Assembly: GCA_947168395.1 (NCBI GenBank)
Contig: CAMVLT010000004.1
Span: forward strand, 124,001 to 188,000
DNA: 64,000 nt
Direction of reading: 5' to 3'
DNA from: an uncultured Prevotellaceae bacterium
GTDB taxonomy: Bacteria > Bacteroidota > Bacteroidia > Bacteroidales > Bacteroidaceae
Positions 31,001-37,269 of this stretch are shown here, one piece after another (position 1 is the stretch's first letter; every line of letters starts with the position of its first letter). The notes under the pieces are model-generated. The model was given only the letters and a program-made list of their open reading frames with translations, ran no database searches and was not told where the DNA came from. The position numbers and the translations under genes were made by a program.

Positions 31001-31220
31001 GCCGTGCTCCGCCGTACACTTCGTTCAGGTCGCCGGCGTAAACGGTGACCTTCGTGCTGCCTGACAAGTTGCCGGCATTGCCGCCGCCATACACTTTACC
31101 GCCGATAGTAATCTGGCCATTGACCATTGACCATTGTCCATTGACCATTACTGCTAATAGCAGCAAACGCATCAATGTCATTCGTCTTCTTATGTCGTGC
31201 AATATATCAGTCATCTTCAA
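19008..31220 (-). CDS. Giant (about 4070 aa) VYGGGN-repeat surface protein with T9SS-like C-terminal segment
   Basis: N-terminal hydrophobic segment MTLMRLLLLAVMVNGQWSMVNGQITIGGKVYGGGNAGN; dozens of VYGGGN/VFGGGN motifs; C-terminus DVRIVNTAGQVLDKFAIKPGETIETRIQNAGVFIVQDEEGKYIKKLAVE resembles Por-type sorting domains. ATG at 31214 is an alternative start. Confidence 0.85.
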   Translation of the reverse strand: MKMTDILHDIRRRMTLMRLLLLAVMVNGQWSMVNGQITIGGKVYGGGNAGNLSGSTKVTVYAGDLNEVYGGARQADVGGHTFVNIEGQHASDDILIKAVYGGNDISGKIGETSETTDIPEELENKAQNPIDNTWKAFVRTSANDYTKHAMVIGRLFGGGNGDYDYNSDYQGLEVPNLPKTYLELKGGCIAHVYGGGNNATVTEETVINIDNGSADLQRQAEAFKTRNGISTIDEVFAYLQTKVSLTTFQSNLTSYAFNFARVFGGNNKAEMTIQPKWNVQKGIIRDLYSGGNEGNMTCKDGLLLDINPAPANKDKLEITNVYGGCRRADVHPMNNGQDAIAYSPTGYKFPAGFSARTIVRGGKIHNVYGGNDISGKVYGGNAVGIYSDILGDVYGGGNGSYAYTDNVNLATNNEYKDFYYAPGSSSVEALTAFRPNAEQVSIRVAGKENNPITICGSIYVGGNSATLTKDESKINNPDYPKYPIVELKIGSYVTADKVFLGNNGENMIDKSILAMYAGATDKVPEGYSTLKLSQESDFAKYMKGCAMDMIPNVVFDSKAQNDPDDYIDYTSKFGSFYCGGNVGSMIGDGLTQIDFDKEVVIFDKFVGGCNNANVEEQTIEVTNGETTTTTVLNASYEGGVTGTPDDDTGNKIVLNLKGLRIEPMRWKDENNKLLGLEWNTWIGDTKSLLSSDATTGQSSADDLARRFKGGNIYGGCYSSGRVNGNVVVNLDGTIVDHSKLFDEVQEDENGEAVYYNNTNYHISKRNSGVILGQQGMDVLGKSLNVFGGGKGKDTEIWGSTTINLNAGYTFQIFGGSEEGVIGKSLEDQYVTVTENGEGTTQNYDYVFNGKHYAYSPAYSCYVNLKGDYAGVTKTSTENSPLMADCEFLYGGGFFGPICGNTIINLGKGRIFNSFAGSCMADILGHAETYIGRMVKDEYQNKMGLLGSTEGGLDNDIYYEEGFPWVRDITYGGNDLGGKIMGTKDFKNRVRSEASGMVYNPDHKASADVLTASAYTEYLQGRADAVFGGCYGTYDYTESRFSDFFDSNGTAKEGYSKPRMDNAFVNFRPTYLAANNEVGKVYGAGQGYSGEPERDVLQNRSYILIDIPQEMTYYKKMEVFGAGAWGGVGMREYLPSKTNATPGDMAKLDQNSAIIDLVRGQIGATYGGSYKEGVTRRSLINVPSGSTIVMGSIFGGAFGTSTFLPCDVYEANVNFHSTAAKLIYDPGFSELYQGNIYGGNNNERRTFYGRINIDVPVVQDKVIQYDDEIKGWKKGAVLPTKATVFGAGRGGNTWSEYTEVNLKNGAEVYEVYGGGQDGKVYNAESVTNYMLLNKPIATWPAGTERAGQEFTNDDWAAAWIIGGGKDNQGKGYDPETGTAYWESTNTNLANPLVRVAEVDDRDFIDLPDEDLALVQNRYNTNVIINRGATVNNYAYGGGLGSNAVVSGSTYIALLGGTVKKDIYAAGTSGSIQDATGTANYSSSNRAGFMASANAYIEGGTVRNVYGGGWEGDVGKHQAGTFNNEPFTVAGPFDTDILAETHVVIGKLGGTSLYDGIPAIQRNVYGGGEGGPVYGSSYVKINNGYIGYVYNPNGTDNPDTDIDEHYEEKIHDETWTDGVGLNRLLDSGCVFGAGYIDNSNVDFTNVYLYGGHVRNSVFGGGEIAAVGRGKIELGGEANSERQLKAIFKGGKTMVEMYDGHVHRNVFAGGRGYNNLGEQGKLYSDGYVFGRTEAHVHGGEVGTEEGLLNGDGNVFGGGDIGYVYSAYQNAAGELCVGKKSGTRYEDGDEGFYYKNEGGTFKGTDTDGDGVYKNGSFVTNSSGGKYLTEDCKVLVEPFCRVKSQVTFTNIFYPKDATVSHLDLEYLKRNNLSTAGLDKDGNVTVDDGFTIARRVYSPGEYVPAYALNTLKNKNSDARWESLDDDGIIIHNAVFAGGNTSPGSASVYANATSVFGNATASIHDVYHRDLITLGTGHTGGLYGDGNLTFIDGYRGLNITNYGTDYYNIQKEIDIDAYHALPAREAAYYELRYLCVKECTDKDGTHYTAGSGDSSGSGSKASTITADDFFTLFEGVQDNGVDLIITDATGKRIPNPAYWKENGVCSRYAGRLMNSIQRADFCGVFGSRMVMQGAQDRVPETVDYTNYTINRVREVSLNKAVSRAGDAEGSDGYEHGNYFGIFSVVNFLGALTSDVRFDTGVRTTDNADTQTYGPQTVGQTFYNWKAKHAKEKSRNNGNSHNKVALASGVYLELTTEKSKGKGLYEKDWGLITGVIELDLINVQQGIGGGFVYAKNVHGIPTYSKKDNITLTALNRGAITSDDFTYVDVPTYESTDDSNLEEFQTSGNFVHSTQTIIDDCYNVSAKYKGDGRVPAHYWYIKGSVYVYDQYISVYTGNANAYPEAVEIPLVITAASHGEMKLMKVKQNLYAYYSAPGVPLEEDKKVVINDVAYQLNDPITYWDWYLLTPTERSLFVPETYVSVADCKINGTTYPAGTVLLPSEYESLRPASGKVRHVEKNEDVDYEYVFRSSNNLSHNTGYMLTYDMNNPAAWDKWYTPETGSAVDDKLSTAQYDKQSGFNNGPTYHLKTNETASLLGQRSYSVSNLISKDVYTGYEGIKQNHPDVIPATGQASFAPAYIVTAEVLETTKDGNPQKLYKDATVAQTGYTAEEWSAMSGSIAPAYICNSSIKLNETDYIYINTCMTEAQKTQYLSAYTDETIRAAINEHIVPAYYCTSEGLYGGNYYEQSKNYRGLEAWSSMSETDREKFTFNYDALDLLIDPTFCEGKADGQQYQYDGEGFTTKAQAQGNKAGYSLAQPVDYTATYNGNTSLTYTTDGNASATATTGTELSRTEYERLLNEQRHYSPIAVKEAGTYYVVKTEFIRGDSPYAVGQSISEEEYYDLSSDEKGYIQELTFTEEQKNNTYYYCREGYTIATTGGKPVTSVSGISTDTYSSGDVPKGIVITKDNYSQLTNNQKSFTIHGISPVETSTLYVSRYSDINDLSKEKIITVIYEYNYEESTTDGMTITPVSERHVVNIHIQFKSGIPEVENITKPRIILPGTGLSLREPNVKPGAYEVTGGGWTLFDDIGDAESHVNGVEYTPGQSLLYWYQNNYYIAYYAKTILGKTYSNAVPVSVANYHDLHEVMSEKNKAHHMYVDHPDVLRDSKIYINDYSYLTDDTDPRKNQSGLDLLKDLFDLSLQTSVATSGPTEGHALLNSHVRAGDNLEFFLRSDLDHSGTPWTPIGESTCFKGVLHGDGHTISGLTPAEGKTGSLFSKLCGSVYNLGVTGSFTGAGVADEGDGYVENCWVKTTGTPAAGTKAIIGNPSRGSGTQIVNCYYPESNAAFDATDNGRGIARKMPDKTFYNGEVTYDLNGFYLYKRYYDNNTTWPGEKTLYNYLPTNDDGTLPNEAYSANYPTSTFTFYQPEGVTAKPAPWLGYVESRYYDGDFQYAGGTIPEESDRRMRRATVSVLNQDNSTSQVETDVFYPIWPDDYLFFGQMLTYGHVDGRTHQENPSFYSTTNRVYRAPAYFRDSKMDVAHFNPDAVFSETKKGDASVIAYKGMTAIDFTGYNDVSYQRGVVTAAPYGKTLDGAFYPPLLDDDGLTSFKNVDLTRNLLVYTGTPGTSASGKTGTVVSDYLPDEAYVETDDDYHTVAPWDSPSDKVKGHWVEYDGADYTAPRDHVLVDKQDFNAPIGYTFDSDYRMWYQRLPGNYVGKKKPDGTFIANNAGWDAVSLPFKAEIVTTDVKGEITHFYGGSWTSKNSAKKIGHEYWLREFTDITEETKDVNGTPTTFGVATLTYPAANSTDGKKEYTNTFLWDYYYSHNSYHDLNADEYQEDDENHNYYKYGREYPNYPRLANGKAYIIGFPGERYYEFDLSGNFKAATAEATIPAKVEQQTITFASATGATIAISDSETGDKHTYKNSDYTFKPNYLNMEVDENGYVLNSEGSQYDRVTSSTTTQAKTVLPFRPYFTVKPSSSREITRSIVFSGDGADMPHEASKADDPGTLNVHAGKHKIVVTSTLKYTTDVRIVNTAGQVLDKFAIKPGETIETRIQNAGVFIVQDEEGKYIKKLAVE
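31117..31151. repeat. Heptamer array, five units, in the signal-peptide coding region of the 4070-aa giant
   Basis: CCATTGA CCATTGA CCATTGT CCATTGA CCATTAC. Confidence 0.9.
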
Positions 31221-31251
31221 TTATCAATTGTCAATTCTCAATTATCAATTG
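31217..31251. repeat. Heptamer array, five units, between fimbrillin and giant gene
   Basis: TCAATTA TCAATTG TCAATTC TCAATTA TCAATTG. Confidence 0.9.
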
Positions 31252-32446
31252 TTAAGCTTGGGTTGTCAAGGTCTGGCTCCGACAACATATAGAGGTAGGT
31301 GGGTATCACCTTGATGGTTATTTTGAACATCTGTCCGCGAAGGGCGACCGATGTATCAAACATTTTTGTGAGGTTGATGGTGTTCTCGGCCTCACAACCC
31401 TTGCGGATGAGGTTACCATTCTTATCATATACGTCATAGGTGCTGCGCAACTTGAAGTAGGTGTTCTGGCCCGGCACGAAGCAACCCATGAACTTGGTTG
31501 GAGTGACGGGGTTAAGTTCCACCTCATCTCCCGTGTAGATAGGTTCAAAGGCGAGGTCGTCACTATTAGGGTCGGGAGAGAAAGTCACCTCTTTAATGGG
31601 AGAAGTACCGTCGGTGGTACTTTTGAGTTTGATTGTGGCGTTGTATTTGGCTTTGATATTTGTTTCATTGGCGTTGGCGTAGCCTATCAGCTCTAATTTG
31701 GTCAGCTTGATAGTGCGCAGCTCATGGTAGGTGGCATCAATCGTAAAGTTGAAGGCCAAGGCCGAATAGAGATGGTCGAAGAGCAGGTAGATATAGTTGC
31801 TGCCGCTTCCTGATGGATTAGCAGATTGTCTCTGCACTCTGTTGGCATTGACCTTGAACTGGCCGGTAGACAAGTGGGCGGGGCTGTTCTCGTCTGTACC
31901 CTCAGATGCACCCACGATGACGCAGAGGTCGCTGTGGGTGACGGTCTTGATGCCTGTGAGCGTAAGCTCGGCCCCCTCGCTATAGGTGCTGTTGCCGTTG
32001 ATGTCGGCAGAAGAGACCACCTCCTTGGGAATATAGCCATAGACGTAGTAGTCGTCCGTATCCTCTATATCCATGTCCAACTTCCATTTGCTGTCTGTAG
32101 TCTTATAGGAGAATGTACCGTGCAACGGCGCTTTGCTGTCACGGGTGAAGAACACGTCGATGGACTTGTAGAAAAGGTCTGTCTGCTCCTCGAACAGACC
32201 CAAGACATGAATGTCGTTGTAAAGGTAATACCCTAATGACGTGGTAGGATCCCATGCACGGGTAGTCCCCGCAGTCCTGGCATGGCGGACGTCACCCTCC
32301 TCCATGAATCCCGTAGCACAAGGTTGAGCCTCAAAGGTGACAGCCTGCCTGTACTCCCCTGAATCATCAGAGCATCCCGTGAGCGCCAAGAGGCTCATCA
32401 GCCCCATGCCCCCCATTAGTCGTATTATGGTATTTTTACTTTTCAC
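31238..32446 (-). CDS. Fimbrillin-family lipoprotein
   Basis: 402 aa; lipobox LLALTGC; organisation typical of fimbrillin/Mfa-like proteins. Apparent start is GTG inside a heptamer array. Confidence 0.7.
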   Translation of the reverse strand: MKSKNTIIRLMGGMGLMSLLALTGCSDDSGEYRQAVTFEAQPCATGFMEEGDVRHARTAGTTRAWDPTTSLGYYLYNDIHVLGLFEEQTDLFYKSIDVFFTRDSKAPLHGTFSYKTTDSKWKLDMDIEDTDDYYVYGYIPKEVVSSADINGNSTYSEGAELTLTGIKTVTHSDLCVIVGASEGTDENSPAHLSTGQFKVNANRVQRQSANPSGSGSNYIYLLFDHLYSALAFNFTIDATYHELRTIKLTKLELIGYANANETNIKAKYNATIKLKSTTDGTSPIKEVTFSPDPNSDDLAFEPIYTGDEVELNPVTPTKFMGCFVPGQNTYFKLRSTYDVYDKNGNLIRKGCEAENTINLTKMFDTSVALRGQMFKITIKVIPTYLYMLSEPDLDNPSLTIDN

Positions 32447-32470
32447 TTTTCACTTCTCACTTCTCACTTC
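32436..32470. repeat. Heptamer array, five units, between two fimbrillin genes
   Basis: TTACTTT TCACTTT TCACTTC TCACTTC TCACTTC. Confidence 0.88.
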
Positions 32471-33485
32471 ACCAATTATACACAGTATGTTCTCCCGTCT
32501 TCTCCGACCAGGGCGTAAAGGCCGACTGCACAGCATCTATGGTCACAGTGCCATCCACGTGTACCTTAAATACATAGGTATAGATGTATCCTGGCAGCCA
32601 GGTCATAAAGTCGGCGGGCACGACGGCGGGCTTCGGGTCGCCGTCCACGTCGACTATAAGCTTATAGGGTTCCTGACCGCTTGGGGTGGGGATGACGGTG
32701 TAGTCATGATCGTCCTGCGTGAATGCCGGAAATCCTCCGGCCTCCGCATCGACGGATATTATTTCGGCGGTTGACGTACCAGTCAGCGGATACCTGACGG
32801 TGACCTTGCCTTTTTGCTTGATAGTGGTACCACCCATAGGACCGAAGCTCTTGTCGCCGAGTACAGTGGTGGCAGCATCGTCAGGATTCTCAAAGATAAA
32901 CTTGAAGCGCACCTTGGAGAAGGGCTTCAGGAACTCCAACTTTACGGCCCTGCCAATGTCAGGACTGCTGATTGCTCTGTACCACAGGTGGCTATAGTAG
33001 GGTGTATCTTCCTCGTTGTCGCAGTCGGCAGTGAAGGTCAGCTTATACACAACAGTCCCAGTGGCCTCATCCGTCTCATAGTTGCCGGTGACATTGCTTC
33101 CCGTCACGCCCATAAAGCGGTAAGCAGTGGCACCATAGTCCCAGTATTTGATGGTCTGCACGGTCTGGCCGGGTATCTGCTGGCCCACGTACTCCCAGCC
33201 GTCGCTGTTGGTGGTGGACGTGGCGATGGTATTCTCACGCCACTGCACCCTATAGCCGGGGAACACCTGCTGGTAGGTGTCCTCGCCGGTGTCCTTGAAG
33301 CCATAGACGGTAAAGGTGGTCACCTTGTCCTTCAGGGGCGTTTCAGCGCGGGTGACGGCCCGCTCTTCTCCCATAGCACCAGAAAAGACGATAGCTACTT
33401 GCTGCTCCACCTCCACCGGCTCTGTCACTTCCCGGCTATCATCGGAGCAGCCCATGAGACCCATAAGTAGTATTATGAGTCCCAT
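32469..33485 (-). CDS. Fimbrillin-family lipoprotein
   Basis: Start chosen at MGLIILLMGLMGCSDDS (lipobox LMGC) rather than the ORF-track start at 33587; WEYVGQQIPGQTVQTIKYWDYGATAYRFMGVT is a motif shared with fimbrillins. Confidence 0.7.
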   Translation of the reverse strand: MGLIILLMGLMGCSDDSREVTEPVEVEQQVAIVFSGAMGEERAVTRAETPLKDKVTTFTVYGFKDTGEDTYQQVFPGYRVQWRENTIATSTTNSDGWEYVGQQIPGQTVQTIKYWDYGATAYRFMGVTGSNVTGNYETDEATGTVVYKLTFTADCDNEEDTPYYSHLWYRAISSPDIGRAVKLEFLKPFSKVRFKFIFENPDDAATTVLGDKSFGPMGGTTIKQKGKVTVRYPLTGTSTAEIISVDAEAGGFPAFTQDDHDYTVIPTPSGQEPYKLIVDVDGDPKPAVVPADFMTWLPGYIYTYVFKVHVDGTVTIDAVQSAFTPWSEKTGEHTVYNW

Positions 33486-33717
33486 GAGGCCCTTTGGTAC
33501 ATGAGGTCCTTTGGCTTCATGATTCCTCTCAAGGTATGGTCGTTTAACGTCTTTATCGTCCATTCTATCTCTTCTCTCAGCACGCAAGGCCCGGCCTCTT
33601 CGCGCGTACCTTATTTATATTGTAGCTCACCGGGGAGTCGAACCCCGGGGAGCTTGTGGGGAAAGCCTCACCCCCAGCCCCTCTCCGATTAGAGAGGGGA
33701 GTGAATAGATGGGGGAG

Positions 33718-35943
33718 TTAATCAACTACCTTGATGACCTTCACAGCGTATGCTCCGTTGTTCTGGTTGTAAACGTCGAAGTAGAAATGACCTGCTGTGT
33801 ATGTAGATGCCTTATTAGCACCAATAGTAGCCTTAACAAGACCTGTTACATCATCACCAACCTTAGTCTGCTTGAATGTGTAAGATACGAAGTCACCATT
33901 AGCATCAACATTCTTGACGAAGTAAACGTTGCCAGCGACAGCTGTACCAGAAGCAAGAGGAGTCTCTGTATCAGTGAGTGCAACCTCATAGTATTTTGCA
34001 AAGTCTGTTTCCGCAGTTGCAGCAGATACTACTTGGTAAATCTTCTCTTCTGCAGAAGGAACTGTTGTTGCATATACATAAGCGTATGTGCCAGTAGCAA
34101 GCTGATCAATATCAATCTTAGCAACCTGACCTGCAGCAATAGCTGTACCTGCAATCTTTGTGATTGGCTGATCATCAACACCGTTAACGATAGATGTTTC
34201 AGTATTGCTAATGTTAGCATTTGTTGTAAGAGTGATACCATTGCGACCTGCAGGACTTGCGTCGCCATAAGAATTTGTACGGTTCTGGAGAGCATCCATA
34301 ACTGTAGCCTCTGAAATAGGAGCACCAGTTGTAGTTACAGCGAAGAGAAGAGACTTATTAGTACCATTCAAATCAGTTACGAGAGCTGGAGCACCGCTGT
34401 TGTTCATTACCTGAACATAAAGATCCTTAACATTAGTCTGATCTACACCTGCCTTCTGAGCCTTGCTGTACTCATCTTGAGCTTTAGGATCATGTCCCTG
34501 CTGATAAGTTGTGATACTCGGAGTTGCAACAGTTGTAATAGTTGCCTGCTCTGCATTAGCATCTACGAAGTTGGTAACAACAGCATCGAAAGTGATTGGG
34601 AAGAGACCCTTTGGATCTGTATTGGTCTGGCTTGTCCAACCGTTAGAGTTATCAGAAATCTTGAAGACGTATGTGTAAGCGTAGTTAGGCTGCCAAACAG
34701 TATAAGTAGCAGGAACCACAGCCTTTGCACCATAAACCTTGATTTCCTCATCTGAACCATCAGTTGAAACGAGCGTATAGTCAACACGGAGAGTCAGAGG
34801 CTTGCCGTTTGTGTTAGGAATAACTGCTGTGTAGAAATTATCAGCAGATGAACCTGCATACGTTGCATTTGGAAGAGATCTGCCAAGGTAGATATCACCT
34901 GCAGCCTCATGTGACTCTGCTGCACCATACTGATCAGTAAGAACACCGAAGCCCTGTTTAGTAGAAGTAGCGCCACCAGTAACTTCACCAACGGTTACGC
35001 TTGCCTTGTTGTAATCCTCAGTCTTAGTAGGAGTTGCATCACGATGGGTTTTACCGATGTGAGGATAGAAAACAGTTACCTCACCGCTCTGTGGGAGAAC
35101 ATCAGAACCCATTGTGAAGAGTGTAGCTGTAGTTGTCGTTCCAGTACCAAGATCTGTAGGAGCAGTAGGATTAGCATCAGAAGTGTAGAACTTAACTTCC
35201 TTAATAGAATAGCCAGGAACTGTCTCATAAAGAGCGATACGAACCTTAGCAGCCATGTTTCTGAATGTAAGGGTTACAGGATCACCATACTTTGCTTTCA
35301 AAACTGTATTGATGTCTGTATAATAACATTGCATGAGGTCAGCTGCACTTGCTGCGGTCAATTGGAAACCATTTGAGGCAAGGGTTGATCCTGTGTTGAT
35401 ACGAGTAACCTTAACCTTGCTGTCAGCAACAGCAGCATCTGTAACAGCCTCACGTAGACCTGTTGACCATGCGATGAAGTCATACTGGTCAGTAGAATAG
35501 TCCCAGTATTTTACAGTCTGAGCCTGAGCTGTTCCTGTTCCATGAAGAGCAGTCCAAGTAGGTGCAGTCATGCGACCTGTGATACCTGTCTGCTTACCAA
35601 CATATTCCCAGTTATTGGTGTTGGTCTCTGTTGTACCTGCAGAGTTGTAGTCGTAACCTACGAGGTAGTTGTCGAATACCACAGTTGTAGAAGGAGAGTT
35701 CGTTTGCTCTGTACCTTTAGTTCCCTCTACTACGAACATGCCACCGAGCTTTTCAGCAGCAGTAGCGCCTACAAATTCACCTGCACGTGTGGTGTTCTGC
35801 AGGTTGAAACTGAAGTTGATAGCTTCGGTGTCATTTGTCACTTGCGATGTGGTTGGGCTGATGTCGCCAACGAACTCATCGCTGGAGCAGCTGGCGAGGG
35901 TCATGCCTGCCACGGCTGCGAGAATAAAATACTTAGTCTTCAT
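33718..35943 (-). CDS. Large fimbrillin-family protein, candidate major pilus subunit
   Basis: 741 aa; lipobox LAAVAGMTLASC; WEYVGKQTGITGRMTAP..TVKYWDYSTDQYDFIAWS shared with neighbouring fimbrillin. Sequence visibly less GC-rich than neighbours. Confidence 0.75.
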   Translation of the reverse strand: MKTKYFILAAVAGMTLASCSSDEFVGDISPTTSQVTNDTEAINFSFNLQNTTRAGEFVGATAAEKLGGMFVVEGTKGTEQTNSPSTTVVFDNYLVGYDYNSAGTTETNTNNWEYVGKQTGITGRMTAPTWTALHGTGTAQAQTVKYWDYSTDQYDFIAWSTGLREAVTDAAVADSKVKVTRINTGSTLASNGFQLTAASAADLMQCYYTDINTVLKAKYGDPVTLTFRNMAAKVRIALYETVPGYSIKEVKFYTSDANPTAPTDLGTGTTTTATLFTMGSDVLPQSGEVTVFYPHIGKTHRDATPTKTEDYNKASVTVGEVTGGATSTKQGFGVLTDQYGAAESHEAAGDIYLGRSLPNATYAGSSADNFYTAVIPNTNGKPLTLRVDYTLVSTDGSDEEIKVYGAKAVVPATYTVWQPNYAYTYVFKISDNSNGWTSQTNTDPKGLFPITFDAVVTNFVDANAEQATITTVATPSITTYQQGHDPKAQDEYSKAQKAGVDQTNVKDLYVQVMNNSGAPALVTDLNGTNKSLLFAVTTTGAPISEATVMDALQNRTNSYGDASPAGRNGITLTTNANISNTETSIVNGVDDQPITKIAGTAIAAGQVAKIDIDQLATGTYAYVYATTVPSAEEKIYQVVSAATAETDFAKYYEVALTDTETPLASGTAVAGNVYFVKNVDANGDFVSYTFKQTKVGDDVTGLVKATIGANKASTYTAGHFYFDVYNQNNGAYAVKVIKVVD

Positions 35944-35996
35944 AACTTAATAAATTTAGAGAGTTAATAATGTGAATTGTTTCTTGTTATTTGGTT

Positions 35997-37202
35997 TTAC
36001 ATTTCAATTTCGTAAGTCTCTTCCTCGAAGTCCTTGACCACCGCGTCGAAGCCTGAGCCGCCTCGCCGCGACGGTATCGGGATGGTGTCGACATCTAACT
36101 CGACGGTAATCACACCGCCCTTGAAGCGCTGGCGCACCTGCTCGGTAACGTCGAAGACGAAGGTGGAGTCGTTGCCGTTGTTGAACACCATGGATACATC
36201 CATGTAGTGGCGGCTGTTGTCAACCACGGACTGGCGGCTGACGGTGCGGAAACCGTTGCTGTTGCAGATGCCGAAGGTCACCAGTCGCCCGCCGATGATG
36301 TCCACCAGCTCGTCCTGCTTGCGGCAGTCGCGCTTCATGCGTGCCCCGAAGTGTACGGTGATGGGGTCGCTGCCCGTATATCCCGTGTTCAGCGTCACGG
36401 AGCGTGAGAGTCCCGAGAGGTTGGCCGAGCCGTCGATGCCGGCTATGCGCCCCCGGTTGTTGTGCAGGATGACCTGTGTCAGATAGATGTAGGTCACTGG
36501 CTCCAGTGTCATCGTCAGTTCCTTCACATATATCATCCTTTCATAGTCGTACTTGAAGCCGTCGAGGCTTTTGTTAATCTCGATGCCCTGCTCGTATGCG
36601 GCAAACAGCTGCTCGGGCTCGTAGAACGAGTGGCTGTAACGCGGAGCGTTGTAGCGCGAGGGGTGCATGGTCTGGTTGGTGTAGGCCGTGACGCTGTCGA
36701 GCGTCGCCTCTTCATTGAATATCAGGCTCTGCACGCCGTCGATTGTGTGAATGTTGTTCCATGCCAGCAAGTCCCAGAAGCCCCAGTTGTACTGAGCCAC
36801 AAACGGGTTGCTGGTTACGGTGTGGGCACGGACGGAGGTATGCGGGCCTTTAGGCACATTGCTTGTATAGTAGCGTCGCAGGCAGAACTCCGTAGGCTCG
36901 GTGTAGCCTAATTCGCCGAACAGCCGCCGGTCCTCGTCGTCCCAGCCGTAATACCACTCCGACTTCCAGTCGTAGTTCATGCCGGCCGCCGTCTCATAGT
37001 TCCACACCACTTCCAAGTTGAGGTCAATAACCGGCAACTTAAACCACTTCGTCTCTTCCGTGGGGAACAGGTGCAGCTCCGGCTCGCGGCGGCAGGCTAC
37101 GAGAAGGAGAAGGATGCAGCAGACCCAAGAGACCCACCCCCAACCCCTCCCTGTGAGGGAGGGGAGCCTATAGTTCGTATGGTATGTTGCAGCCTTTCTC
37201 AT
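35997..37202 (-). CDS. DUF5119-like lipoprotein, fimbrial-locus associated
   Basis: 401 aa; CCILLLLVACRREPELHLFP lipoprotein signal; pattern resembles DUF5119 proteins. Confidence 0.65.
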   Translation of the reverse strand: MRKAATYHTNYRLPSLTGRGWGWVSWVCCILLLLVACRREPELHLFPTEETKWFKLPVIDLNLEVVWNYETAAGMNYDWKSEWYYGWDDEDRRLFGELGYTEPTEFCLRRYYTSNVPKGPHTSVRAHTVTSNPFVAQYNWGFWDLLAWNNIHTIDGVQSLIFNEEATLDSVTAYTNQTMHPSRYNAPRYSHSFYEPEQLFAAYEQGIEINKSLDGFKYDYERMIYVKELTMTLEPVTYIYLTQVILHNNRGRIAGIDGSANLSGLSRSVTLNTGYTGSDPITVHFGARMKRDCRKQDELVDIIGGRLVTFGICNSNGFRTVSRQSVVDNSRHYMDVSMVFNNGNDSTFVFDVTEQVRQRFKGGVITVELDVDTIPIPSRRGGSGFDAVVKDFEEETYEIEM

Positions 37203-37269
37203 CGTTTTCTTGGGTTGGGGTTCATACTCTCCTCCTTTATAGGGAGGGGTTGGGGGTGGGTCTCTTGGG
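37124..37269. repeat. REP-like pair forming 29-bp perfect inverted repeat
   Basis: CCCAAGAGACCCACCCCCAACCCCTCCCT (37124-37152) is the reverse complement of AGGGAGGGGTTGGGGGTGGGTCTCTTGGG (37241-37269). Confidence 0.9.

Noticed and set aside
33600-33660. Possible tRNA gene suggested by GGTTCGACTCC on the minus strand
   Set aside because: No matching acceptor, D-arm or anticodon arm upstream; kept only as a hairpin observation.
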